Part shown: positions 1-10,754 of the stretch, piece by piece
Layout: each line of letters opens with the position of its first letter
Position numbering within the stretch: position 1 is the first letter of the stretch
Assembly: GCF_000381885.1 (NCBI RefSeq)
Contig: NZ_KB907212.1
Location: 310,001-374,000 of the forward strand
Length of the DNA: 64,000 nt
Direction: 5' to 3'
From: Actinomadura atramentaria DSM 43919
Lineage (GTDB): Bacteria; Actinomycetota; Actinomycetes; Streptosporangiales; Streptosporangiaceae
The notes under the pieces: model-generated
The model's database searches: none
What the model was told of the DNA's origin: nothing
Seen by the model: the letters and a program-made list of their open reading frames with translations, nothing else
Position numbers and translations under genes: made by a program

Positions 1-234
1 GCGGTAGGTGCCGAGGCCCATGAGCACCGTGTCGAACGCCTGGGCGGGAGCGTCCGCCAGACCGAGGTGCGGGCGGGCGAAGGTCGGGATGGTGTCGGGG
101 AACTCGGCGGCCAGCCAGGCGTGGTAGTCGGCGAGCTGCTGGCCCTCGCCCTGGGGGAAGAAGTCGAACTCCCCGCCGGGGCCGGCGATGTAGCCGTCGA
201 GGGAGGCGCCGATGTAGTAGACGAGGTCGCGCAT
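1..234 (-). CDS. DHFR-family (RibD C-terminal-like) protein, N-terminal part
   Basis: Only the first 78 codons are inside the window; the gene continues past base 1. The N-terminus (YYIGASLDGYIAGP) is the opening strand and NADPH-site segment of the dihydrofolate reductase / RibD C-terminal superfamily. In actinomycetes such proteins are usually small flavin- or pterin-related reductases of unknown substrate, not folate enzymes. The ATG at 234-232 has a GGAG-type ribosome site 8-11 bases upstream. It diverges from the TetR gene at 304, with repeated GTAGTACT motifs between them, so the TetR protein probably controls it. The family call is firm, the substrate unknown. Confidence 0.8.
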   Translation of the reverse strand, partial: MRDLVYYIGASLDGYIAGPGGEFDFFPQGEGQQLADYHAWLAAEFPDTIPTFARPHLGLADAPAQAFDTVLMGLGTYR

Positions 235-249
235 GTAATAACTCCGCTC

Positions 250-287
250 GTAGTACTCTGGTTGAAGTGGTTTGACCGTAGTACTAC
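250..287. promoter_or_regulatory. probable TetR operator pair in a divergent promoter
   Basis: The sequence GTAGTACT occurs at 250-257 and again at 278-287 as part of the perfect 10-bp palindrome GTAGTACTAC, in the 69-bp gap between the DHFR-family gene and the TetR gene. A possible plus-strand promoter is TTGAAG (262-267), 17 bp, TACATC (285-290), which overlaps the palindrome. An autoregulatory operator is inferred from position and symmetry only. Confidence 0.5.
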
Positions 288-303
288 ATCTGGAGTGGTG
301 TCA

Positions 304-876
304 ATGCGGAGCAATCCCGAGCGGCGCGCGGCGCTGGTGGACGCGGCCATCGAAGTGCTGGCCGGACAGGGTGCGCGCGGGCTGACGTTCCGGTCCGTGG
401 ACCAGCGCGCCGGCGTCCCCGCGGGCACGGCGTCGAACTACTTCGCCAGCCGCGACGACCTGCTCACGCAGGCCGGCGCGCGCGTCTACGAACGCCTCGT
501 GCCGGACGAGGGCGTCCTGGAGCGCAACCGCGCCGGGACGACCGCCGAGGACTTCCTCGCGGGCGTGCGCGAGACCGTCGCCCGCGTCACCGCGTTCCCC
601 ACCGGGCACCTGGCGCTGCTCGAACTCCGCCTGGAGGCCACCCGCAACCCGGCGCTGCGGGCGGTCCTGACCGAGCGCATCCGCGCGGACATGGACTTCA
701 ACGTGGCGCACCACCGCGCGTCCGGCCTGCCCGGCGACGACGTGGCGGTGCGGCTCGTCCAGCTCGCGATCGGCGCGCTGATCACCGAGCAGCTCACGCT
801 GCCCGACCTGGTCCCCGACGAGGAGCGCGACGTGCTCGTGACCGAGGCCGTCCGCCGTCTCGTCGGTGACGGGTGA
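304..876 (+). CDS. TetR/AcrR family transcriptional regulator
   Basis: A 190-residue protein with an N-terminal TetR helix-turn-helix: helix 1 around residues 1-20, then the recognition region GVPAGTASNYFASRDDLL (about 41-58), matching the family pattern of G(V)..GT.Y.YF..K..L. The C-terminal ligand-binding region is unremarkable. The ATG at 304 is chosen because the HTH begins within a few residues; a longer upstream reading would add low-complexity residues. It is divergent from the DHFR-family gene, its likely target, across a palindrome. The ligand cannot be told. Confidence 0.9.
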   Translation: MRSNPERRAALVDAAIEVLAGQGARGLTFRSVDQRAGVPAGTASNYFASRDDLLTQAGARVYERLVPDEGVLERNRAGTTAEDFLAGVRETVARVTAFPTGHLALLELRLEATRNPALRAVLTERIRADMDFNVAHHRASGLPGDDVAVRLVQLAIGALITEQLTLPDLVPDEERDVLVTEAVRRLVGDG

Positions 877-965
877 GGCGTCGGCGCGCGGGAAACCGGG
901 CGGGGAGGGGCGGCAGTTCTCTGCGCGGGGGCTACCGGTACCGCGCCGGACGGGTCAACGCCGGG

Positions 966-1895
966 TCAGCTCGGGACGGGGACGGGGACGGGGACGCGGG
1001 CGGGGGCCGGGAGCGGCAGGCCGCGGGCGGTCAGGACCGCGCGGAGCCGGTCGGGGTAGTCGGTGACGATCGCGTCCGCGCCGAGCGCGGTGTAGTAGTG
1101 CATCGCGGTCGGGTCGTTGACCGTCCACACCACGACGGGCAGGCCGAGTGCGTGCGCGTCCTCGATCAGCGAGCGGCCCGCGAGCCGCCGTTCGGGGGAC
1201 AGGGCCGTCGCGCCGATGGACAGCGCCGCGCCCACCGGGTCCTCCGGCGGGAGGCCCGCGAGCCACGCGGTGCCGGGCGCGAGCGTCTTGCGCTCGATCA
1301 GCGCGACGCGGCCGAGCCCCGGCGCGTGCCGGGCCGCCGCCGCGAGGACGCGCCAGTCGAACGCGAGCAGGCGGCTGCGCCCGGTCAGGCCGTGGGCGTC
1401 GAGAACCGCCGCGACGTCGACGGTCAGGCGCTCCACCCGCGCGTCCGGCCACGACGGGTCCGTCTTCAGCTCGACCGCCAGCTTCACGGGCGCGGCCGGG
1501 CCGATCAGCGCGCACGCCTCCGCGAGCGTCGGCAGCCCCGTGCCGGGCGCGGGCCGCTGCGTCAGCACGAACGGGTCGTCGTCCGACGTCGGCCGCCGCA
1601 GCCCCGCGTCCAGCGTCCGCACCTGCGCGAGCGTCAGCTCCCCGATGGCCCGCCCGACGTAGGGGAACAGCGGGTCGCCCGCCGTCGCCGGGGCGGTGTC
1701 GGCGACGTTCAGCGCGGACAGCACCTGGTCGTGGTTGAGGACGACGACGCCGTCGGCGGTGCGGCCGACGTCCAGTTCGAGCGCGTCGACGCCCAGCTCC
1801 AGCGCGTGCGCGAAGCCCGGCAGCGTGTTCTCCGGCCGCAGTCCGCGCGCGCCCCGGTGGCCATGAACCTCGACGGTCCCCCCGTGCAGAGTCAC
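966..1895 (-). CDS. glycerophosphodiester phosphodiesterase
   Basis: A 309-residue GDPD TIM-barrel enzyme that hydrolyses glycerophosphodiesters to glycerol-3-phosphate and an alcohol. Family motifs are present in order: HGHRGARGLRPENT near residue 11 (catalytic His and Arg), the metal-binding ELDV near residue 40, and NHD near residue 54. There is no signal peptide, so it is probably cytoplasmic. The C-terminus ends in a short Val-Pro repeat encoded by a GGGGAC tandem run, which is dispensable by family comparison. The GTG start at 1895 lies 6 bases after a TAGCGT -10-like box, suggesting a leaderless transcript. It converges on the TetR gene. Confidence 0.93.
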   Translation of the reverse strand: MTLHGGTVEVHGHRGARGLRPENTLPGFAHALELGVDALELDVGRTADGVVVLNHDQVLSALNVADTAPATAGDPLFPYVGRAIGELTLAQVRTLDAGLRRPTSDDDPFVLTQRPAPGTGLPTLAEACALIGPAAPVKLAVELKTDPSWPDARVERLTVDVAAVLDAHGLTGRSRLLAFDWRVLAAAARHAPGLGRVALIERKTLAPGTAWLAGLPPEDPVGAALSIGATALSPERRLAGRSLIEDAHALGLPVVVWTVNDPTAMHYYTALGADAIVTDYPDRLRAVLTARGLPLPAPARVPVPVPVPS

Positions 1896-1985
1896 GGCCG
1901 AACGCTACCGCCCGCGTACGAATGCAAACCGGCCGATGGGCGAGAACCCTGTGAACGCTCCCGGGTGAGAAGAGTCACGCCGGGG

Positions 1986-2768
1986 TCAGCGGACGCGCCC
2001 GCGAAGCTGGTCCGCGACGCTGAGGAACACGTACAGGTTCGGGACGGCCCCGACGGCGACGTTCACCGGCGACCGCCACTTCCCGCCGACCCTGAACTCG
2101 ACGAAACCCTGGGCGAACCGCACGTCCTCGACGTCCTGCCAGCGCACGGTGCCCCGCGCGGAGCCGACCTCGTCCCGCGTCGCCCAGATCTTGCCGAACT
2201 CGACGCGCTGCCCCGCGTTCAGCCGGTCGGCGACGGCGGGGAGCTGCGCGGCGGTGACGCCCTCCTGGAGGGCCGTCCCCCATTCCGGGTGCCGCTCGAA
2301 CCTGCCGGTGCCGGGCGTGCCGCCCTCGCGCCCTTCGAGCGTCACCTGCCCGCCGTCGATGTCGGTGAGCTTGTAGGTGTAGTCCGTCCAGCCGGTCACG
2401 CCCGTGTGCCGGACGCTGCTCCGCCGCACCTGCGTGCTGTCGTAGCGGACGGTGTGGACGCGGCCCTTCACGGCGGCGACGAGCCCGCGGTCGTAGAGGC
2501 GCAGCCCGAGGTTCGCGTTCTTCGACGCCGTGGACAGCTCCGAGATCCAGATGCAGACGGCGATCACCGCGATGAGGACGAAGAACAGCCCGAACGCGGT
2601 CCCGGCGGCGAACAGCACGACCGCCAGCACCGCGCAGACCACCGCCGAGACGAGCGAGAAGCGGATCGAGCCGCCGTCCGGCTGCGCCCCCGCGTACACC
2701 CCGCGCCGCGTTCCCAGGCCGGCGCGCTGCGCCGCCGCGTCCATCTCGTTCGCCGCGTCCCCGGCCAT
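1986..2768 (-). CDS. membrane protein with C-terminal soluble domain (DUF6585-like)
   Basis: A 260-residue protein of unknown function. Residues about 35-75 form a hydrophobic hairpin of two membrane segments (SLVSAVVCAVLAVVLFAAG and the following stretch). The rest is a soluble beta-rich region in which two PH-like halves appear (RLYDRGLVAAVKGRVHTVRYD and the later TRDEVGSARGTVRWQDVEDV region). I recall similar proteins under DUF6585, but cannot confirm it here. The ATG at 2768 was preferred over an upstream GTG because GAGGGAGCG stands just before it and the extra residues would be Arg-rich and non-conserved. It lies downstream of no obvious operon partner. Confidence 0.7.
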   Translation of the reverse strand: MAGDAANEMDAAAQRAGLGTRRGVYAGAQPDGGSIRFSLVSAVVCAVLAVVLFAAGTAFGLFFVLIAVIAVCIWISELSTASKNANLGLRLYDRGLVAAVKGRVHTVRYDSTQVRRSSVRHTGVTGWTDYTYKLTDIDGGQVTLEGREGGTPGTGRFERHPEWGTALQEGVTAAQLPAVADRLNAGQRVEFGKIWATRDEVGSARGTVRWQDVEDVRFAQGFVEFRVGGKWRSPVNVAVGAVPNLYVFLSVADQLRGRVR

Positions 2769-2797
2769 CCGCGCTCCCTCGCGATCCGTCCGCTGGC

Positions 2798-2827
2798 GGC
2801 GCGGGACCGGCACACCGGTCCCGCGCC
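2798..2827 (-). terminator. GC-rich hairpin upstream of the 1986-2768 gene, after dnaE
   Basis: A perfect 13-bp inverted repeat with a 4-base loop (2798-2810 pairing with 2815-2827) follows the dnaE stop by 62 bp on the minus strand. There is no T-run. It could end dnaE transcription, or lie in the leader of the next gene. An AGACA-aagg-TGTCT inverted repeat at 2844-2857 lies just before it. Confidence 0.45.
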
Positions 2828-2888
2828 CGGCGCGGACGCTATCAGACAAAGGTGTCTATTTGAGGGCGGCGGGGTTACGGGGCCGCGT

Positions 2889-5800
2889 TCACTGCGTCAC
2901 GGACCCGGCTCCGAACAGGCTCTTGAGGTCGCCGAACAGCCCCGGATTCGGCTGGACCTGGAAGTACTCCAGGTTCACCAGCAGGCCCTTGCGCCCGTGC
3001 CGCCGCAGTTGCAGATGCACCGGAGCGTCGCCCGGATGGGCCTTGAGGATGCGCTTCAGTTCGGCGGTCGTCGGCTCGGTGATCCGGTCCATCGCGACGC
3101 TGATCACGACCGGCGGCTCTTTTCCGGTCGCCGCCGAGACGTCCAGGACCTCCATCTCCTGCGCGTGGATGGAGACGTTCCCGTCGCGCTCGTTCATGCG
3201 GCCGAGGACGGAGATGACGACGTCCGGCGCGAGCGACGGCGCGTAGAGCTGGTACACCTTCGGGAAGAACAGCACCTCGATGCTGCCTTCGAGGTCCTCC
3301 AGCTTGATGATCGCCCAGGTGTTGCCCTGCTTGGTGACCTTGCGGTCGAGCCCCGCGATGATCCCCGCGAGCCGGACCATTCCCTCCCGGCCGCCCGCGC
3401 CCGCGTCGGCCGTGGAGATGTCGCGGTTGCGTTCGAGGATGCGCTCCGCGCCGTCGAGCGGATGGGAGCTGACGTACAGGCCGAGCATTTCCCGCTCGAA
3501 CTGCAGCAGCGTCGCCTTGTCCCACTCGTCGCCCTCGGGAACGGCGACGGAGAAGGAGCCGCCGCCGTCGGCGGTCTCGTCCAGGCCGCCGAACAGCGAG
3601 TCCTGGCCCATCGCCGCGTTCTTCTTCTCGCTGATGACGGCGTCGATGGCCTGCTCGTGGACCGACAGCAGCGCCTTGCGCTCGTGCCCGAGGCTGTCGA
3701 ACGCGCCCGCCTTGATCAGCGATTCGATGGCCCGCTTGTTGCAGACCGGCATCGGCACCTTGGTGAGGAAGTCGTTGAAATCCGTGTAGGCGCCGTCCGC
3801 GCGGCCCTTCATGATCCCGTCCACGACGTTGTCGCCGACGTTGCGGATCGCGTTCAGGCCGAACCGGATGTCGTCCCCGACCGCCGCGAACCGCGCGACG
3901 CTCTCGTTGACGTCCGGCGGCAGCACCTTCACCTTCATGCGGCGGCATTCCCCGAGATACACCGCCATCTTGTCCTTGTTGTCGCCCACGGACGTGAGCA
4001 GGGCCGCCATGTACTCGGCGGGGTAGTTCGCCTTCAGATAGGCGGTCCAGTAGCTGACCAGCCCGTACCCGGCGGTGTGCGACTTGTTGAATCCGTACGC
4101 GGAGAACGGCACGAGGACGTCCCAGACGGCCTGGGTCGCCTCCTTGGAATAGCCGTTCTTCGACATCCCCTCGGAGAAGATGGCCCACTGCTTGTCCATC
4201 TCGGCCTTCTTCTTCTTGCCCATCGCGCGCCGCAGGATGTCCGCGCCGCCGAGCGTGTACCCGGCGAGCTGCTGCGCGATGGCCATGACCTGCTCCTGGT
4301 AGACGACCAGGTGGTAGGTGTTGCCGAGGATGGGTTCGAGGGCGTCCCTCAGCTCGGGGTGGATCGGCTCGATGGGCTGCTGCCCGGCCTTGCGCAGCGC
4401 GTAGTTGACGTGCGCGTTCGCGCCCATCGGACCGGGGCGGCCGAGGGCGAGGACGGCCGAGACGTCCTCGAACTCCGTCGGCGCCATCAGCTTGGTGAGG
4501 TCGCGCATCATCGTGGAGTCGAGCTGGAAGATGCCGAGCGTCCAGCCCGCGCGCAGCAGCGCGTACGTCCTGGCGTCGTCCATCGGGACCTGCGCCATGT
4601 CCAGGTCGATGCCGCGGTTGGACTTCACGTTCGCGACCGCGTCCCCGAGGATCGTCAGGTTGCGCAGGCCCAGGAAGTCCATCTTGAGCGCGCCCAGCTC
4701 CTCGCAGGACGGGCCGTCGAACCCGGTGATGCGCGCTCCGTCGTCGGGCCGCTGGTGGATCGGCATGACCTCGATCAGCGGTTCCGACGACAGGATGACC
4801 CCCGCCGCGTGGACACCGGTGCCGCGCGTCAGGCCCTCGATGCCGAGGCCCGTGTCGATGACGCGCTTGATCTCCACGTCGTCGTTGTAGAGCTGCCGCA
4901 GCTCGGTCGCCTCGGCCCAGCGCGGGTGGTTCTCGTCGAAGATGCCGGTGAGCGGGATCTCCTTGCCCATCACGGCGGGCGGGAACGCCTTGGTGATGCG
5001 GTCGCCGAGCGCGAACGGGAAGCCGAGGATGCGGCACGCGTCCTTCACGGCCGCCTTCGACTTGATCGTCATGTAGGTGATGATCAGCGAGACGTTGTCC
5101 TCGCCGTACCGGTCGGTGACGTACCGGATCATGTCGCCGCGCCGACGTTCGTCGAAGTCCAGGTCGACGTCCGGCATGGAGATGCGCTCGGGGTTCAGGA
5201 ACCGCTCGAAGATCAGGCCGTGCTCGATCGGGTCCAGCTCGGTGATGCCCGTGACGTACGCGACCATCGACCCCGTCGCCGAACCTCGGCCCGGCCCCAG
5301 CCAGATCCCGTTCTCGCGGGCGTAGTTGCAGATGTCCGCGACGACGAGGAAGTAGCCGGGGAAGCCCATCGACTCGATGACGCCCAGCTCGTACTCGATC
5401 CGCTCGGTGACCTCCTGCGGCACCGCGTCGCCGTACCGCTTGCGCGCGCCCCGGTCGGCCTCCTTGCGCAGCCACGACATCTCCGTCTCCCCCTCGGGGA
5501 CGGGGAACTTCGCGGCGAGGTCGCGGTGCGAGAAGACGTCCGCGTAGTCCTCGACCATCTCCGCGACGAGCAGCGTGTTGCGGCAGCCCTCCTGCCACGG
5601 GTCGGACGAGTCCACCGCGCGCATCTCGTCGGCGGTCTTCAGGTAGTAGCCGCTCCCGCCGAACCGGAACCGGTTCGGGTCCGACATCAGGCTCTGCGTG
5701 CCGACGCACAGCAGCGCGTCGTGCGCGTCGGCCTGGTCCTCGGTGACGTAGTGCGAGTCGTTCGTGACGAGCGGCGGGATGCCGAGCCGCTTGCCGATCT

Positions 5801-6449
5801 CCACCAGTTCCTCGCGGACGCGGCGCTCCAGCGGGAGGCCGTGGTCCATGAGCTCCAGGAAGTAGTTCTCCTTGCCGAAGATGTCCTGGTACGTCCCGGC
5901 GGCCTTCAGCGCCTCGTCGAAATGGCCCAGCCGCAGCCGCGTCTGCACCGCTCCCGACGGGCAGCCCGTCGTCGCGATGATGCCCTCGCCGTGCTGCTCG
6001 AACAGCTCCGCGTCCATCCGCGGCCACTTGCGGTAGTAGCCCTCCAACGACGCCAGCGACGAGATCTTGAAGAGGTTCCGCAGGCCCTTCGCGTTCTTCG
6101 CCCACATCGTCTTGTGCAGGTACGAGCCCGACGCGGAGACGTCACCGCCCTCGCCCGTCGCCTCGTTCGTCTTCTTCTGGCTCGGATCGCCCCACAGGAT
6201 CGGCTTCTTCACGAACCTGGACTCGGGCGCGACGTACGCCTCGATCCCGATGATCGGCTTGACGTCGGTCTTCTGCGCGGCCTTCCAGAACTCGTACGAC
6301 CCGAACATGTTGCCGTGGTCGCTCATCGCGACCGCGGGCATCCCCAGCTCGGCCGCGCGCTCCACCAGCGGCGCGATCTTCGCCGCCCCGTCCAGCATGG
6401 AGTACTCGGTGTGGACGTGCAGGTGGACGTACGAATCGGCCAAGACCAT
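2889..6449 (-). CDS. dnaE: DNA polymerase III subunit alpha
   Basis: The 1186-residue replicative polymerase catalytic subunit (DnaE1 type). The N-terminal PHP domain carries HLHVHTEYS (9-17), SDHGNMFG (43-50) and NDSHYV (230-235). The polymerase acidic motif PDVDLDFDERR lies at 426-436. The tandem HhH, OB-fold (GREGMVRLAGIIAGLDRKVT) and C-terminal tau-binding region follow, and the length is normal for actinobacterial DnaE1. The ATG at 6449 has AGGGG directly against it; a TTG at 6443 would sit 6 bases after that AGGGG and give MADSYVHLHVHTEYS, closer to the usual N-terminus. A copy of the 150-bp hairpin repeat begins 8 bp upstream. Confidence 0.98.
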   Translation of the reverse strand: MVLADSYVHLHVHTEYSMLDGAAKIAPLVERAAELGMPAVAMSDHGNMFGSYEFWKAAQKTDVKPIIGIEAYVAPESRFVKKPILWGDPSQKKTNEATGEGGDVSASGSYLHKTMWAKNAKGLRNLFKISSLASLEGYYRKWPRMDAELFEQHGEGIIATTGCPSGAVQTRLRLGHFDEALKAAGTYQDIFGKENYFLELMDHGLPLERRVREELVEIGKRLGIPPLVTNDSHYVTEDQADAHDALLCVGTQSLMSDPNRFRFGGSGYYLKTADEMRAVDSSDPWQEGCRNTLLVAEMVEDYADVFSHRDLAAKFPVPEGETEMSWLRKEADRGARKRYGDAVPQEVTERIEYELGVIESMGFPGYFLVVADICNYARENGIWLGPGRGSATGSMVAYVTGITELDPIEHGLIFERFLNPERISMPDVDLDFDERRRGDMIRYVTDRYGEDNVSLIITYMTIKSKAAVKDACRILGFPFALGDRITKAFPPAVMGKEIPLTGIFDENHPRWAEATELRQLYNDDVEIKRVIDTGLGIEGLTRGTGVHAAGVILSSEPLIEVMPIHQRPDDGARITGFDGPSCEELGALKMDFLGLRNLTILGDAVANVKSNRGIDLDMAQVPMDDARTYALLRAGWTLGIFQLDSTMMRDLTKLMAPTEFEDVSAVLALGRPGPMGANAHVNYALRKAGQQPIEPIHPELRDALEPILGNTYHLVVYQEQVMAIAQQLAGYTLGGADILRRAMGKKKKAEMDKQWAIFSEGMSKNGYSKEATQAVWDVLVPFSAYGFNKSHTAGYGLVSYWTAYLKANYPAEYMAALLTSVGDNKDKMAVYLGECRRMKVKVLPPDVNESVARFAAVGDDIRFGLNAIRNVGDNVVDGIMKGRADGAYTDFNDFLTKVPMPVCNKRAIESLIKAGAFDSLGHERKALLSVHEQAIDAVISEKKNAAMGQDSLFGGLDETADGGGSFSVAVPEGDEWDKATLLQFEREMLGLYVSSHPLDGAERILERNRDISTADAGAGGREGMVRLAGIIAGLDRKVTKQGNTWAIIKLEDLEGSIEVLFFPKVYQLYAPSLAPDVVISVLGRMNERDGNVSIHAQEMEVLDVSAATGKEPPVVISVAMDRITEPTTAELKRILKAHPGDAPVHLQLRRHGRKGLLVNLEYFQVQPNPGLFGDLKSLFGAGSVTQ

Positions 6450-6457
6450 CCCCTATC

Positions 6458-6609
6458 GCTTGTGGGGGGGCGACCCCCCACACCCCCCGCGGCGCGGAGC
6501 ATGCATCCTCACTCCGCTAGCGCTCCGCTCCGGTGCATCCTCCGCGCTGCGCGCGCCCGGCCACTCGCTGGCGCTCGCGGCCGTGCGCCCGCGGGCAACC
6601 CCCTGCGGT
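6458..6609. repeat. dispersed three-hairpin repeat, copy 1
   Basis: This 152-bp element fills half of the 325-bp dnaE-purA gap and is about 95% identical to 11201-11350; no gene was found in the remainder of the gap. Hairpin 1 is perfect: TGTGGGGGG (6461-6469), loop GCGA, CCCCCCACA (6474-6482). Hairpin 2 pairs GCGCGGAGCATGCA with TGCATCCTCCGCGC (13 of 14). Hairpin 3 pairs GCGCCCGGCC with GGCCGTGCGC (9 of 10). The two copies differ mainly in the loop of hairpin 2. It lies in the 5-prime leader of dnaE. Confidence 0.8.
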
Positions 6610-6774
6610 CACCGTGGTCTCTACGAGGGTTTCGCAGGTGCTTCACCGAGGGAGCGGCGGCGCTCGTCACCGGTGGGTGCTGATGTTGCTGTTGAGCTGA
6701 GACCAGAACCCTACCGGTGGACGCATCAATTCGGGCGGGGATGCGTCCACCGTCGCTCGGGTGATTTGCCCGGG

Positions 6775-8064
<1,290 letters not shown>

Positions 8065-8289
8065 TTATCCTTCCCACGACGAAGGCCCCGCACGGAGCGG
8101 GGCATCGCCGCGGACGGTGACGTCCCGCTCGTCGCCATGCGTTCCCGCACGTGCGAAGGGGCCTCTTACGATGGAATCGTACCCGGAGCGGTGCGCGGGA
8201 GGAACCGGGCGGGCCGGACGGGTCGGTCATCCGGCCAGGTCAGGCCGGGCATGATCGCGCCGCGCCGGGCGCGCCGCCCGGCCCGCCGC

Positions 8290-8697
8290 TCAGCTCAGGA
8301 CGTCGGCGGCGACGGGGCTGCTGTCGCGCAGGAACGTCCGGCAGCGCTCGGCCTCGGCGTCCTCGCCGATCGCGGCGGCCGCCCGGCCGAGGGCGTGCAG
8401 CGCCCGCAGGAAGCCCCGGTTCGGGACGTGCTCCCACGGCACCGGGCCCTGGCCCTTCCAGCCCGCGCGGCGCAGCGCGTCCAGCCCGCGGTGGTAGCCG
8501 GTGCGGGCGTAGGCGTAGGACTCGATGACGCTGCCCGCGGCGAACGCGGCGTCGGCCAGCGCGGCCCACGCGCCGGGGTACTCGGGGTGGCGCGCGGCCA
8601 CCTCGACGGGGTCCACGCCGTCGTCCAGGGCCGTGCGGGCCTCGGCGTTGTCCGGCAGTTCGGTCGGGGGAAGGCCGCCGAGCAGGTTGTGCGTCAT
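8290..8697 (-). CDS. DUF3151 family protein
   Basis: A 135-residue cytoplasmic protein, all-alpha in appearance, of unknown function. The conserved core (PEYPGAWAALADAA, SYAYARTGYHRGLDALRR, GWKGQGPVPWEHVPNRGFLR) is that of DUF3151, an actinobacterial family usually encoded beside fructose-bisphosphate aldolase, as here. Two starts are possible. The ATG at 8697 lies 7 bases after TACGAT, as in a leaderless promoter, and is chosen; the ATG at 8706 would overlap that box. A strong 14-bp hairpin stands immediately upstream. Confidence 0.85.
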   Translation of the reverse strand: MTHNLLGGLPPTELPDNAEARTALDDGVDPVEVAARHPEYPGAWAALADAAFAAGSVIESYAYARTGYHRGLDALRRAGWKGQGPVPWEHVPNRGFLRALHALGRAAAAIGEDAEAERCRTFLRDSSPVAADVLS

Positions 8698-8710
8698 GGA
8701 CGTCATCGTA

Positions 8711-8742
8711 GGCGGCCCGGACGGGTGACCGTCCGGGCCGCC
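8711..8742 (-). terminator. perfect 14-bp hairpin between fbaA and DUF3151
   Basis: Bases 8711-8724 pair perfectly with 8729-8742 around a 4-base loop. On the minus strand it begins 21 bp after the fbaA stop and ends next to the presumed -10 box of the DUF3151 gene. It most likely terminates or attenuates fbaA transcription. There is no U-run, as is common for actinomycete terminators. Confidence 0.65.
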
Positions 8743-8762
8743 CCCCGCTCACGTCAGGGCGC

Positions 8763-9785
<1,023 letters not shown>

Positions 9786-10016
9786 GTAAGCGTCCTTTCC
9801 TCTGCGGTGGTGCCGCCGGGCGTCCGGCCGGGCGGTTGCGCCCCGACCGCTCGGCTCCAGGTCAGAGCTCCCGGGCGTGCGGTCCGGGCAGGGCATGCCG
9901 TCCACCGCCAGTATCCCGTTTTTCCTCCGCCGGGCCAGCGTGGGGTGCCCGCGCGGGCGCGCCCCGCGTCCGTTGATCTCCCGGTCGGTGTGCCGATGTA
10001 CGGGTACGCTCGCCGT

Positions 10017-10745
10017 GTGGACCTCGCGCTCATTCCCCTGAACATCACCGAATGGCTGCATCCCGAAGCCTGGCTGCAGCTCTTCGGCACGTTCGCCGTG
10101 ATCGGCGTCATCGCGATCATCTTCGCGGAGACCGGACTGCTCTTCGGCTGCATCCTGCCCGGCGACTCGCTGCTGTTCACGGCGGGAATCCTCACGGCGG
10201 TGTCCGAGGTCAACGGGCAGCACTTCGAGACGCTGTCGCTCCCGGCGCTGCTCATCGGCGGGCCCATCGCCGCCATCGCCGGGGCCCAGTTCGGGCACTG
10301 GCTCGGCGCGCGGTACGGCCGCCGCCTCTTCGACCGGCCCGACTCGCGGATCTTCAAGCGGGAGTGGGTGGAGAAGGCCGAGGTGTACTTCAACCGCTTC
10401 GGGCCCGCCCGCGCCGTGTTCCTCGCCCGCTTCATCCCCATCGTCCGGACGTTCCTGAACCCCCTCGCCGGGATGCTCGGAATGCCCGCGCGCACCTTCT
10501 TCCTCTGGAACGTCATCGGCGGCGTGATCTGGACCGAGGCGCTGTTCCTGCTCGGCCACTACCTCGGCAACGCCGTGCCCGACATCGAGCGGTACATCCT
10601 GCCCGGCGTCGCCGTCATCCTGATCCTGTCGCTGATCCCGATCGTCCGGGAGATGCGGCGCGGACGCGGCGGTAAGGGCAACGGTCCGAACAATAATCCT
10701 GCGGATGAGTCCCGACCGTCGCTCTCCGGCGACAGTTATCGCTAA
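10017..10745 (+). CDS. DedA/SNARE-associated family membrane protein
   Basis: A 242-residue integral membrane protein of the DedA (VTT-domain) family, thought to act in lipid scrambling or membrane homeostasis. The family core is visible: FAETGLLFGCILPGDSLLF (about residues 33-51), the amphipathic re-entrant region, and RFIPIVRTFLNPLAGMLGM (about 134-152) with the conserved Arg and Pro. Four to six hydrophobic segments fit the family. The GTG at 10017 is chosen because TACGCT lies 6 bases upstream (leaderless); an in-frame ATG at 9996 is the alternative. It diverges from fbaA. Confidence 0.9.
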   Translation: MDLALIPLNITEWLHPEAWLQLFGTFAVIGVIAIIFAETGLLFGCILPGDSLLFTAGILTAVSEVNGQHFETLSLPALLIGGPIAAIAGAQFGHWLGARYGRRLFDRPDSRIFKREWVEKAEVYFNRFGPARAVFLARFIPIVRTFLNPLAGMLGMPARTFFLWNVIGGVIWTEALFLLGHYLGNAVPDIERYILPGVAVILILSLIPIVREMRRGRGGKGNGPNNNPADESRPSLSGDSYR

Positions 10746-10754
10746 CCTCCCCAT

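Noticed and set aside
6458-6482. Simple Rho-independent terminator
   Set aside because: The hairpin lies before dnaE, has no T-run, and is part of a longer conserved repeat found in a different context.
873-6683. Very long open frame on the plus strand opposite the glycerophosphodiesterase, membrane protein and dnaE
   Set aside because: Arg/Asp/Val-rich composition typical of the antisense frame of GC-rich genes, no domains, and it covers clear genes on the other strand.
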